Positions 1 to 10,449 of a stretch of 64,000 bases of DNA are shown here, one piece after another. Both the position numbers and the translations under genes were made by a program. The notes under the pieces were generated by a model. That model made no database searches, was not told the origin of the DNA, and saw only the letters and a list, made by a program, of their open reading frames with translations. The first letter of the stretch is position 1. The number at the start of each line of letters is the position of its first letter. Source of the DNA: Falsiruegeria mediterranea M17 (GTDB taxonomy: Bacteria > Pseudomonadota > Alphaproteobacteria > Rhodobacterales > Rhodobacteraceae); contig NZ_ONZG01000001.1 in NCBI RefSeq assembly GCF_900302455.1, forward strand, positions 558,001-622,000, given 5' to 3'.

Positions 1-332
1 GTGGGCAACGGCAGCGGGTGGCGCTTGCACGTACGTTGATGGAGGATAAACCGGTCATCCTGCTGGACGAGCCGTTTTCGGCGCTGGATGCGCAGACGAG
101 GGCGGACATGCAGGACCTGGCGGTCGAACTGCTCGCCGGGCGCACGGTGCTCTTGGTGACTCATGATCCCGGAGAGGCCGCGCGTCTTGGGCATTCTATC
201 GTGGTCATGGAGCAATCGGGGCTGACCCATTGTCCACCGCCAACAGCAGATGTACCGCGCAAGGTCGATGGCCTCGACACGCTGGCGGCACAGGCGGCTC
301 TGCTGCGAATGCTACGGGGAGAGGCGGCATGA
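1..332 (+). CDS. ABC transporter ATP-binding protein, 3' part only
   Basis: The window opens inside this gene; the frame is read from base 3 and gives the last 109 residues. It starts in the ABC signature ([10 protein letters not shown]), followed by Walker B with the D-loop ([12 protein letters not shown]) and the switch histidine (LLVTHD). It would energise import at the inner membrane together with the permease that follows. The two genes overlap by four bases (ATGA), so they are translationally coupled. The short C-terminus and the partner permease type fit the nitrate/sulfonate/taurine/hydroxymethylpyrimidine import group (SsuB/TauB/ThiZ-like). The substrate cannot be read from this fragment because the Walker A half and any binding protein lie outside the window. 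Confidence 0.9.
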   Translation, partial: GQRQRVALARTLMEDKPVILLDEPFSALDAQTRADMQDLAVELLAGRTVLLVTHDPGEAARLGHSIVVMEQSGLTHCPPPTADVPRKVDGLDTLAAQAALLRMLRGEAA

Positions 333-1066
333 CGCGCTATCTTCCCGCCTTAGCAGCGACCATCTTTGCCGTGGCGGTTTGGCAGGTGATCGTCTCTTTG
401 ACTGATCTGCCGAAGTTCATCCTGCCTGGACCGCTTTTGGTTGCGGAAACTTGGTGGAAGAACCGGGCCATCATTGCTGAACACACTCTGATCACCGGGA
501 TCGAGGTGCTGATTGGGTTGGGGCTAGGCGCGGCGCTTGGGGTCGTGACTGCGATCCAGCTAGCGACCTCGCGCGTGGCGCGGGTTTTGGTGCAACCGAT
601 GCTGGTGTTCACCCAAGCCCTGCCGGTCTTTGCCTTGGCGCCGATCCTGACGTTGTGGCTGGGCTATGGGCTGTGGTCCAAGGTGGCGATGGCTGTGCTG
701 ATCATCTATTTCCCGGTAACGGCATCCTTCTTTGACGGGCTTATGCGAACGCCGCCCGGTTACTTGGATCTGGCGCGTACAATGCAGGCCAACCCGCGCG
801 CAGTGCTCTGGTACATCCGTATTCCGGCGGCACTGCCGAACCTTGCGTCTGGTTTGCGACTGGCGGCGGTCTATGCGCCGATTGGGGCAGTGATTGGTGA
901 GTGGGTGGGCGCGTCCAAAGGGTTGGGCTACTTGATGCTTCTGGCCAACGGGCGCGCCAAAACCGATTTGATGTTTGCCGCGATGCTCACTCTTGGTGTC
1001 TTCTCGGTCCTGCTGCATTTGGCCGTGCGCAAGGCCACCGCACGGATGGCGGGTGAGGGCGGTTAA
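329..1066 (+). CDS. ABC transporter permease (SsuC/TauC/ThiX-like)
   Basis: A 245-residue inner-membrane permease of the binding-protein-dependent family, about six hydrophobic segments. The cytoplasmic coupling loop appears at roughly residues 150-175 ([20 protein letters not shown]), a version of the EAA motif that contacts the ATPase. The ATG overlaps the ATPase stop as ATGA, which fixes the start; longer in-frame starts upstream would run deep into the ATPase gene. Family membership (BPD_transp_1 of the sulfonate/taurine/pyrimidine-precursor group) is secure. Hydroxymethylpyrimidine import (ThiX-like) is a plausible substrate by overall resemblance but is not proved by anything in the window. 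radC follows after 35 bases and is probably unrelated in function. Confidence 0.85.
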   Translation: MTRYLPALAATIFAVAVWQVIVSLTDLPKFILPGPLLVAETWWKNRAIIAEHTLITGIEVLIGLGLGAALGVVTAIQLATSRVARVLVQPMLVFTQALPVFALAPILTLWLGYGLWSKVAMAVLIIYFPVTASFFDGLMRTPPGYLDLARTMQANPRAVLWYIRIPAALPNLASGLRLAAVYAPIGAVIGEWVGASKGLGYLMLLANGRAKTDLMFAAMLTLGVFSVLLHLAVRKATARMAGEGG

Positions 1067-1101
1067 CCTTTCAGAAACCGATTCGGGCAGAGGCTGTGGA
1101 T

Positions 1102-1857
1102 ATGACCCAAAATGCCTTTGCCGAAGCCCCAATGTTGTTTGACCTGGACGAGGCGCCCGAGGCCCCACTGCCATCGGGTCGGTTGCCGTCCTACATCAAG
1201 GATCACCGGAAGCGCCTGCGCGAAAGGTTCATGGAGGGCGGGGCAGCAGCCATGCCGGATTATGAGTTGTTGGAGCTGGTGCTTTTTCGTTCGATCCCCA
1301 GGCAAGATGTAAAACCCTTGGCACGGCTGCTGCTGGATACCTTTGGCGATTTCAACCGGGTGCTGACGGCCCCGGTTGAGCGGCTGCAAGAGGTCAAGGG
1401 CGTGGGCGACGCGGTGATCACGGACCTCAAGGTGCTCGAGGCGTCTGCGCATCGCATGGCGCGGGCGCGGGTGATGCAACGGCAAGTGATTTCCAGTTGG
1501 GATGCGTTGCTGGATTACTGCCACACCACCATGGCGCATCGCGAAACGGAACAATTCCGGGTGTTCTTTCTGGACCGCAAGAACGTGCTCATTGCGGATG
1601 AGGAACAGGCGCGCGGCACAGTAGATCACGTGCCGGTCTATCCACGCGAGGTGGCAAAGCGGGCGCTGGAACTGAACGCCTCGGCGCTCATCTTGGTGCA
1701 CAATCATCCATCGGGCGACCCGACACCGTCGCAGTCGGACGTCGATATGACCAACCAGATCCAAAGCGCCTGCGTTGCACTTGGTTTGACGTTGCATGAT
1801 CACCTGATCATCGGAAAATCGACCGAGCTGAGTTTTAGAGCTGAGGGGTATCTCTAG
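1102..1857 (+). CDS. radC: RadC family JAB/MPN domain protein
   Basis: 251 residues from the ATG at 1102. A GTG six bases upstream (1096) is in frame, but the purine-rich site at 1087-1093 (GCAGAGG) is 8 bases from the ATG and only 2 from the GTG, so the ATG is preferred. The N-terminal half has a helix-hairpin-helix stretch (EVKGVGDAVITDL). The C-terminal half has the JAMM metal motif HNHPSGDPTPS followed by Asp, with an upstream Glu (TEQFRVFFLD). RadC proteins are widely conserved but their molecular role is unsettled; the old DNA-repair assignment is disputed. Length is normal for the family. The stop runs directly into an extragenic palindrome. Confidence 0.93.
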   Translation: MTQNAFAEAPMLFDLDEAPEAPLPSGRLPSYIKDHRKRLRERFMEGGAAAMPDYELLELVLFRSIPRQDVKPLARLLLDTFGDFNRVLTAPVERLQEVKGVGDAVITDLKVLEASAHRMARARVMQRQVISSWDALLDYCHTTMAHRETEQFRVFFLDRKNVLIADEEQARGTVDHVPVYPREVAKRALELNASALILVHNHPSGDPTPSQSDVDMTNQIQSACVALGLTLHDHLIIGKSTELSFRAEGYL

Positions 1858-1915
1858 GGGGCGCTGCCCCCGTCGCTACGACTCCCCCGGAATATTTTCA
1901 AAAGAACGAAGGGGC
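1857..1915. repeat. Extragenic GC-rich palindrome between convergent genes
   Basis: GGGGGC, loop GCT, GCCCCC occupies 1857-1871 and includes the last base of the radC stop codon. It is followed by GTCGCTACGACTCCCCCGG and a short AT-rich stretch ending in GAAGGGG. It fills the space between the converging radC and the minus-strand gene ending at 1916. I have the impression that similar blocks end many genes in Rhodobacteraceae, but only one copy is present here. A terminator or mRNA 3'-end stabiliser is the likely role. Confidence 0.45.
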
Positions 1916-3475
1916 TTAGCGCACCCAGACCTCGACCCTGCGGTTGACCTGACGGCCCCAGTCGCTGTCGTCGCAGGCCATGGGCATGGCCTCTCCAAAG
2001 GCGTCGACTGTGATATCGACCCGTTCTGGGTTTGCAGTCTCAGCTGCGCTCAAGACAGCATCACGCACAGCTTCGGCGCGTTTCATAGCAATTCTGGCGT
2101 TACCTGCTGCGGGACCTTCTCCGTCGCTGAATCCAACAAAGGCCAGTTGGCGGGCATCGTATTGACCAGCTTCAAGGGCGCGAGCCAATTGAGCGATGTT
2201 GGCGCGTGACTGCGCATCAGGGCGGGTCGACCCGGTTTCAAATCGGAACGAGGTCGACAGGCGCGTCATGGGCGACAGGCGCGTGATCATGCGCTGCAGC
2301 ACGTCCAGTTGCACCTCTTCCCCCGCAGCGGCAATGGCATTGGCCAGGCGGTCGCCTTGGGCGTTCATCGAAATCAGCTCGGGCGTCTGATCGACAAATC
2401 CCGCGCGTCGGATCACAAGCTGGGCCGCCGGCCCGCGGGTGTAGGACAGGAATTGCCGTGCCAGGTCCGGCAGGCGCCGGGCAGGCAGGTAGAGAAACAT
2501 CGGCGAGTTAAGAGGGTAATCCTCGGTCTTGATGGTGCGGCGGCTGGCAGAAAGGGAGAAGCCGCAGGACCCGGTGAGGGTCAATGCCCGTGCGGTTCCG
2601 GTTTCGGCAAAGCTGGCAATCCCAATGGCGAAAGGATCGGTCGTGACCGCGCGCGCCAAATCGCTGCTGCGTCTGTGGCGGATGACATCTGCAACCAGCG
2701 ATGCGTTCAAAGGGCGCAACAGACGATCCTCGGCGGCTTGCGCCAAGCCAGAGCCCGCAGATGGCAGATGAACCGAAATCGGTGCATCCGGGCCGCCCAA
2801 ATCCTGCCAGTTGGTTATGTTACCTGCATAGACGTCGGCCAATTGTGGAAGCGAGATGCGGTGCACCGGATTGCCGGGCGCCACGACCGGCACCATGGCA
2901 TCCAGGGCCAGAACACGTGAGCGGTTGGCCCCCGTCATGTCACCCATCCCGGCCTCGCGCGCGAGCTTGCGCTCGTCGGGTCTGATCTCGCGCAGCGCCA
3001 TAACGATGTCGGCTTCATTTGCAAGGAGATCGGCAAACCCCTCGTCGGTGGAAGTCACGCGAAATGTAAACTCGGCGATCGGCGAGGTACCTGGTCCCTG
3101 GCCGAGGATGTACAAAAACTGTGCGCCGCTCAGGTTCTTGCGCTGTGCTTGATACCCGTTACGCAGGGCGAACCCTTCGATCAGGGCGGGCAGCAAAACC
3201 TCGGCCATGGTCGAAGATCCCGAAAGGGTGATCTTTGCAACAAAGTCCACAAGGCTGGGGCAGGCGGGGCCGTCACAGGTTACACCTGATCCGTCCACTG
3301 TCAGCTCGCCGAATTGAGTGTCGACGCGATAGAACTCGCCATCGAAACCCAGCAGGGTTCCGTTGATTTCGACTTTACCGTCGCGCGACGTCAGCGTTAT
3401 GTCCTGCGCGAACACGGCCAAAGGGGCGACCAAAAGAAAAAGTGCGGCGAAAACCGCCGCACGAGACCAAGCCAT
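1916..3475 (-). CDS. Periplasmic phosphate-binding-like protein fused to OmpA domain
   Basis: 519 residues. A cleavable signal peptide occupies about residues 1-23 (ending AVFAQ). Residues about 80-350 resemble a PstS-type periplasmic binding fold: an ITLSGSSTMAEVL phosphate-loop-like start and LADVYAGNITNWQDLGG, the latter typical of phosphate ABC binding proteins. Residues about 400-519 form an OmpA/MotB peptidoglycan-binding domain (FETGSTRPDAQSR, ending NRRVEVWVR). This would be a ligand-binding domain tethered to the cell wall rather than a free transport protein; no phosphate permease gene is near. It is 24 bases behind another unrecognised gene and both follow secA on the same strand. 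Domain calls are firm; physiological role is unknown. Confidence 0.8.
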   Translation of the reverse strand: MAWSRAAVFAALFLLVAPLAVFAQDITLTSRDGKVEINGTLLGFDGEFYRVDTQFGELTVDGSGVTCDGPACPSLVDFVAKITLSGSSTMAEVLLPALIEGFALRNGYQAQRKNLSGAQFLYILGQGPGTSPIAEFTFRVTSTDEGFADLLANEADIVMALREIRPDERKLAREAGMGDMTGANRSRVLALDAMVPVVAPGNPVHRISLPQLADVYAGNITNWQDLGGPDAPISVHLPSAGSGLAQAAEDRLLRPLNASLVADVIRHRRSSDLARAVTTDPFAIGIASFAETGTARALTLTGSCGFSLSASRRTIKTEDYPLNSPMFLYLPARRLPDLARQFLSYTRGPAAQLVIRRAGFVDQTPELISMNAQGDRLANAIAAAGEEVQLDVLQRMITRLSPMTRLSTSFRFETGSTRPDAQSRANIAQLARALEAGQYDARQLAFVGFSDGEGPAAGNARIAMKRAEAVRDAVLSAAETANPERVDITVDAFGEAMPMACDDSDWGRQVNRRVEVWVR

Positions 3476-3499
3476 GAGAAACCTGAAATTACCTGCGGA

Positions 3500-4516
3500 T
3501 CATTTGGCCGCGATTTTCAGGTCTTCGACAAGATTATTCAACACCAGAAAATCACCTGCGGCGTCACATCCGGGGATTGACAATGTCAGGTCACGTGTTC
3601 GCAGAGCATTACCGTCGCGACGTTCCAGTGATTGCGCCGAAATCTCGCGTCCGCAATTGGCCTGGGTCACTTCGGCCTCAATGCTCAGGGCGACGGTACC
3701 TGCGGTGCCTGCGGTTCCACGGGGAAAGCTGTATACTTCGGCCAATTGCGGTTGGAACGTGTCATCACGACCCAAACTGACAAAGGTTCCTTGACCGGCA
3801 TCAGTGGCATCGGCCCAGACATGGCCTGTATCGCCATATCCGGCGCCAAACTCGCGCGCATGGATTTGCAAGCCTGCGCGGTCGGCCCATTGTACGGCGA
3901 CGCGGTCGATCAGGTCCAAACCGGCCACTTGCGTCATTGCAACTGCGCCCTTGCCATGGCCAAAGTCCACGACAAAGACCGCGTTTTTGGACAAGGCCGG
4001 AATGGTAACGCTCAGCTGGCCGTGTTCATCAGTGATTTCTGTGAAGATCAGCCCGCTGTGATGCACGCTGATCCGCTGGTTGCCGTAACAAGGTGCCTCA
4101 ACCGACAGAGTGACACTGGCCATCGGCGCCGGGGCTGTAGTTGCCGTGACGGCGCATCCCAATTGCGGCACTTCGGGGTCCTGGGGTGTTTCCGGCAGGA
4201 CGGCGCCGTCCAGCAGGCCGTGTCCCGAATTCACTCCTTCGAGCGGGGCGTCGGGCAGGCGTCGGGGCGCGGGCAAATCAGGCAAGGCAGACGTCAGCGT
4301 GATGTCCTGAACGCTATCCAGAACTTTGTCGTCGGTCATCGCCTCTGTGGTTACGATTTGCTCGACTGACGCGGGCTGCACCGACACGATTGCCGGTTTG
4401 GTCGCAATGTTGGGGTTCCGATACGGGCTGTCTTGCTTCATCAAATAGCCGGTCGCAAGCGCGCAAGCCACCGTACCGGTGGCCATCAGGATTCTACGTC
4501 GAGCAGGCAACATTCC
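3500..4516 (-). CDS. Unrecognised membrane-anchored or secreted protein
   Basis: 338 residues from the ATG at 4516, chosen because AGG lies six bases before it; GTG (4528) and ATG (4525) starts add four or three residues. The N-terminus is basic (ARRR) followed by a short hydrophobic stretch (ILMATGTVACALATGYLM), so a signal anchor or uncleaved leader is likely. Residues about 30-115 are proline-rich and low-complexity; the rest is predicted beta-rich, with cysteines (LGCAV, VEAPCYGN, QANCGRE, IPGCDA) that could form disulfides outside the cytoplasm. I recognise no domain. It sits between the secA terminator and the PstS/OmpA hybrid gene, 24 bases upstream of the latter, so the two probably share a transcript. 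Confidence 0.7.
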   Translation of the reverse strand, partial: GMLPARRRILMATGTVACALATGYLMKQDSPYRNPNIATKPAIVSVQPASVEQIVTTEAMTDDKVLDSVQDITLTSALPDLPAPRRLPDAPLEGVNSGHGLLDGAVLPETPQDPEVPQLGCAVTATTAPAPMASVTLSVEAPCYGNQRISVHHSGLIFTEITDEHGQLSVTIPALSKNAVFVVDFGHGKGAVAMTQVAGLDLIDRVAVQWADRAGLQIHAREFGAGYGDTGHVWADATDAGQGTFVSLGRDDTFQPQLAEVYSFPRGTAGTAGTVALSIEAEVTQANCGREISAQSLERRDGNALRTRDLTLSIPGCDAAGDFLVLNNLVEDLKIAAK

Positions 4517-4553
4517 ACACCTCATCACACATTGGCTCAGAGGCAGTGTCGTT

Positions 4554-4582
4554 AAAAAAGACGGCCATGGTGTGGCCGCCTT
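4554..4582 (-). terminator. Rho-independent terminator of secA
   Basis: Read on the minus strand: AAGGCGGCC, loop ACACCAT, GGCCGTCTT, then a run of T. The nine-pair stem contains one G-T wobble. It lies 32 bases after the secA stop and before the next minus-strand gene, separating the two transcripts. Confidence 0.8.
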
Positions 4583-4614
4583 TGGGATTCATTTTGTCAG
4601 AGATAAGGCAGGGC

Positions 4615-7332
<2,718 letters not shown>

Positions 7333-7509
7333 GTTCACTCCAACGGATCTATCAGCATCGTGCATTTCGACAGGCTTGCCCGCCTTGCGCTCAACCCATA
7401 GATACGGGGGGTGAAAGGCGGTCCTGTCCTAGGCTTCAAGCGATGTAAGCGGCAGGTCATAGAGTGTCAACGCCGCGCCCCGTCGCGGCCTGAGAATAGG
7501 ATGATTTGA

Positions 7510-8361
7510 ATGCCCAAAGGCCTCACTTTTTTGCCATCGCTGGCGTTGGCTGTCGTTATGGCCCTGCCGTTGGCAGCCGAGACCAAACCGACCGCCGATA
7601 CGGTTGTTGCCAGCGTCAACGGCGAAGACATCACTTTGGGTCACATGATCCTGGCACGTGCGGCCCTGCCGCAGCAGTATCAGCAGTTGCCGGATGAAGT
7701 TCTGTATCAGGCGATCCTGGATCAACTGATCCAACAGAACCTGCTGAAACAGTCGCGTGGCACGGATGTGCCCAAACATGTTGAGTTGGCGCTGGAGAAC
7801 GAGCAGCGCTCGCTGCTGGCGGCAGACGTGCTGGAAGACATCGCAAGCGGTGCGATGTCGGATGATGCGGTGCAGGCGGCTTATGACGCGCAGTATTCGG
7901 ATTGGACCGGTGGCGACGAATTCCAAGCCTCGCACATCTTGGTCGAGACTGAGGAAGAGGCCAAGGCAATCAAGGCCGATCTGGACAACGGCGCCGATTT
8001 CGCCGCGATGGCCAAGGAAAAGTCGACCGGCCCTTCCGGTCCCAACGGCGGCTCGCTTGGATGGTTCGGCATGGGTGCCATGGTGCCCGAGTTCGAAGCG
8101 GCCGTTGTCGACCTGAGCCCCGGAGAGGTTTCGGCCCCGGTCAAAACGCAGTTTGGCTGGCACGTCGTGCTGCTCAGTGACAAGCGCAAGGCCGAAGCGC
8201 CGACACTGGACGAAGTGCGCGGTGAGTTGGCGACCAAGATCCAACAGGACGCGGTGGACGCCAAAGTGGCCGAGCTGACCAAAGCAGGCGAGATCGAGCG
8301 CCCCGAGGTCGAAGGTCTGGAGCCGTCTGTACTGCGCGACGTCGAACTGGTTCAGGAGTAA
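7510..8361 (+). CDS. Periplasmic peptidyl-prolyl isomerase, parvulin type
   Basis: 283 residues. A signal peptide covers about residues 1-23 (ending PLAAE). Next is a SurA/PrsA-like N-terminal chaperone segment (VNGEDITLGHMILAR onward), then a parvulin rotamase domain at about residues 135-225 (EFQASHILVETEEEAK, GSLGWFGMGAMVPEFE, TQFGWHVVLL), and a helical charged tail. It would assist folding of proteins exported by the Sec system in the periplasm. It is divergent from secA (177 bases between starts) and five bases ahead of argJ, so argJ and mutT may be read from its promoter. Related roseobacter proteins are annotated PrsA/SurA/PpiC-like; I leave the symbol blank. Confidence 0.92.
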   Translation: MPKGLTFLPSLALAVVMALPLAAETKPTADTVVASVNGEDITLGHMILARAALPQQYQQLPDEVLYQAILDQLIQQNLLKQSRGTDVPKHVELALENEQRSLLAADVLEDIASGAMSDDAVQAAYDAQYSDWTGGDEFQASHILVETEEEAKAIKADLDNGADFAAMAKEKSTGPSGPNGGSLGWFGMGAMVPEFEAAVVDLSPGEVSAPVKTQFGWHVVLLSDKRKAEAPTLDEVRGELATKIQQDAVDAKVAELTKAGEIERPEVEGLEPSVLRDVELVQE

Positions 8362-8366
8362 GACCC

Positions 8367-9593
8367 ATGGCCACGATCACCAAAGTCTCGCCTTTGGCAC
8401 CTGCTGCGTTTCCGAAGCTGCCGGTCATTGACGGTGTGCGATTCGCCACCGTCGAAGCGGGTGTGCGGTATCAGGGCCGAACCGACGTCATGCTGGCGGT
8501 TTTGCAGCCGGGCACATCGGTGGCGGGCGTATTCACACGCTCAGCCACTCGGGCAGCTCCGGTTTTGGATTGTCAGGAGAAAATTGGCGGGGCCAGCGAT
8601 GGTCCCGCTGCGATCCTTGTGAACTCGGGCAATGCCAACGCGTTCACCGGGCACTATGGCCAGGCCTCGGTCGCGGCGGTGACGCAGGCGGTTGCGGATG
8701 TGACGGGTGTTGCGGTCGAGCGGGTGTTCACCTCGTCCACAGGGGTGATCGGCGAGCCTTTGGCGCATGACCGCATTCTGGCGCAGCTCGACGCGCTGAA
8801 TGGCGCGCTGTCAGGGGACGCGATCGAAGACGCTGCGCGTGCTATCATGACCACGGATACGTTCCCCAAAGGGGCAAGCGCGCAGGTCGAGATCGATGGC
8901 CAGACAGTGTCGATTGCTGGCATCGCCAAGGGCTCGGGCATGATTGCGCCGGACATGGCGACGATGCTGGTCTACATTTTCACAGACGCCAAGGTTGAAC
9001 AGAGCGCGCTGCAGGCAATGTTGAGCAGCCAGACGGATACTTCGTTCAACTGCATCACTGTCGACAGCGACACCTCGACCTCGGACAGTTTGCTGCTCTG
9101 TGCGACAGGCGCGTCGGGCGTGGATGCCACCGGCAATACCACCTTTGCCGATGCGCTGAACGGCGTGATGCTTGATCTGGCGCATCAGGTGGTGCGCGAC
9201 GGCGAAGGGGCGACCAAATTCGTGGAAATCCGCGTGACCGGCGCGACATCGGATGCGGACGCCAAAGTGCACGGGTTGGCGATTGCGAACTCGCCGTTGA
9301 TCAAGACCGCTGTGGCGGGGGAGGACCCCAACTGGGGCCGGGTGGTCATGGCCATTGGCAAATCGGGCGCAGCTGCAGACCGCGACAAGCTGAGCATTTC
9401 GTTCGGTGACATCCTGGTTGCCGAAAACGGATGGGTCAGCCCGACCTACAGCGAAGATGAGGCCGCGGCTTATATGAAGGGCCAAGAGCTGGTGATCGGT
9501 GTTGATCTGGGGCTGGGCGACGGGCGGTCGACCGTCTGGACCTGTGACCTGACACACGGCTATATCGAGATCAACGCGGACTATCGCTCATGA
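8367..9593 (+). CDS. argJ: Bifunctional ornithine acetyltransferase / N-acetylglutamate synthase
   Basis: 408 residues. ArgJ transfers the acetyl group from N-acetylornithine to glutamate, recycling acetyl in arginine synthesis. The autoproteolysis site is visible at about residue 195 (KGSGMIAPDMATML): cleavage before the Thr yields alpha and beta chains and makes Thr the nucleophile. Other family landmarks are GNANAFTG and EDPNWGRVVMAIGKSG. The SD GGAG lies just inside the end of the parvulin gene. The stop overlaps the mutT start (ATGA). Normal length. Confidence 0.97.
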   Translation: MATITKVSPLAPAAFPKLPVIDGVRFATVEAGVRYQGRTDVMLAVLQPGTSVAGVFTRSATRAAPVLDCQEKIGGASDGPAAILVNSGNANAFTGHYGQASVAAVTQAVADVTGVAVERVFTSSTGVIGEPLAHDRILAQLDALNGALSGDAIEDAARAIMTTDTFPKGASAQVEIDGQTVSIAGIAKGSGMIAPDMATMLVYIFTDAKVEQSALQAMLSSQTDTSFNCITVDSDTSTSDSLLLCATGASGVDATGNTTFADALNGVMLDLAHQVVRDGEGATKFVEIRVTGATSDADAKVHGLAIANSPLIKTAVAGEDPNWGRVVMAIGKSGAAADRDKLSISFGDILVAENGWVSPTYSEDEAAAYMKGQELVIGVDLGLGDGRSTVWTCDLTHGYIEINADYRS

Positions 9594-9988
9594 AAACGGT
9601 TTTGGTGTCGGCGGTTGCGCTGATTGATGTAGATGGACGGGTGCTGTTGGCACAGCGCCCCGAAGGCAAATCCATGGCTGGTCTATGGGAGTTTCCGGGC
9701 GGCAAGGTCGAGGCCGGAGAAACACCCGAGGTCGCCCTGATCCGAGAGCTGGAAGAGGAGTTGGGGATCAACACTTGGGCTTCCTGCCTGGCACCACTGA
9801 CCTTTGCCAGTCACAGCTATGACGATTTCCATCTGCTGATGCCGCTCTTTGCCTGCCGGAAATGGGACGGAATCCCGCAATCGAAAGAAGGCCAGGCATT
9901 GAAGTGGGTCAAGGCAAACGAGTTGCGAGACTACCCTATGCCAGCCGCCGATGTACCGTTGATTCCGATCCTAAGGGATTGGTTGTAG
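9590..9988 (+). CDS. mutT: MutT-type Nudix hydrolase (8-oxo-dGTP diphosphatase)
   Basis: 132 residues. The Nudix box is complete: GGKVEAGETPEVALIRELEEELGI, at about residues 36-59 (given here as GGKVEAGE then RELEEEL). The N-terminal LLAQRPEGKSMAGLWEFPGG and the short single-domain size match MutT proteins that remove oxidised dGTP from the nucleotide pool. Translationally coupled to argJ by a four-base overlap; argJ-mutT adjacency is, as I recall, common in Rhodobacteraceae. No terminator of standard form follows; a weak AGGCT-GAAT-AGCCT hairpin lies about 50 bases after the stop. Confidence 0.93.
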   Translation: MKTVLVSAVALIDVDGRVLLAQRPEGKSMAGLWEFPGGKVEAGETPEVALIRELEEELGINTWASCLAPLTFASHSYDDFHLLMPLFACRKWDGIPQSKEGQALKWVKANELRDYPMPAADVPLIPILRDWL

Positions 9989-10181
9989 CGGTTCCGTGAT
10001 TCGCGCTTAAGGTGTGTTTCCGCTTTTGATCGTTCGGGCATATCTAGGCTGAATAGCCTTGATATAGACGATATTTGGTGGCCTACCCTTAAGCCCAAGA
10101 AATAAAAGGCAGAGTTTAAGTATATTTTTACTCTCCTTTATGGTATAAAGAACTTGTCTGTTCCTTTGGGGAGGATTTGAC

Positions 10182-10316
10182 TTGCTTCGTACGATCACAA
10201 TCGGCAGCTGTGTCTCGATTCAGGGCACATTTGTCCGCAGTTTGCCAAACGGGCGCATTGCCGTCCGTGTAGATGACAAGGTGTACGTCGGTAAGCCTAT
10301 TACCGCGGTCGCTTGA
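10182..10316 (+). CDS. Small 44-residue protein, TTG start
   Basis: A 44-codon frame starting with TTG at 10182. It is preceded by a near-perfect ribosome site, GGGGAGGA at 10168-10175, six bases before the start. The product begins MLRTITIGSCVSIQGTFVRS and ends in a KVYVGKPITAVA-like tail; it looks like a short beta-rich domain, possibly a KOW/SH3-like strand set. A rho-independent terminator follows after about 35 bases and an AT-rich promoter-like stretch precedes it, so it appears to be its own transcription unit. Similar short roseobacter proteins are, as I recall, loosely annotated as translation initiation factor; that label is not supported by the sequence. Function unknown. Confidence 0.7.
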   Translation: MLRTITIGSCVSIQGTFVRSLPNGRIAVRVDDKVYVGKPITAVA

Positions 10317-10348
10317 ATGTAATTTGCACCACCACTCACACTGACTGC

Positions 10349-10386
10349 AAAAAAGGGATGGCGTTTGCTGTCCCCTTTTTGTTTTT
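10349..10386 (+). terminator. Terminator of the small TTG-start gene
   Basis: A-rich run, GGGATGGC, loop GTTT, GCTGTCCC, then C and TTTTTT with a further TTTTT. The stem carries two G-T wobbles. It ends the plus-strand transcript of the 44-codon gene before the convergent infB. Confidence 0.7.
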
Positions 10387-10399
10387 GACGTCAGAATGA

Positions 10400-10429
10400 A
10401 AAACGGCGGCCATTGAGGGCCGCCGTTTT
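10400..10429 (-). terminator. Terminator of the rimP-nusA-infB operon
   Basis: Perfect 12-pair inverted repeat AAAACGGCGGCC / GGCCGCCGTTTT with a six-base loop (ATTGAG on the plus strand). It lies 20 bases beyond the infB stop. The A/T ends let it work in either direction. Confidence 0.85.
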
Positions 10430-10449
10430 CGATTTCGATTGATATGCGA

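Noticed and set aside
10121-10149. TATATT...TATAAA as a sigma-70 promoter for the 44-codon gene
   Set aside because: The -10-like TATAAA is fair, but no acceptable -35 lies at 16-18 bases; not listed as a feature.
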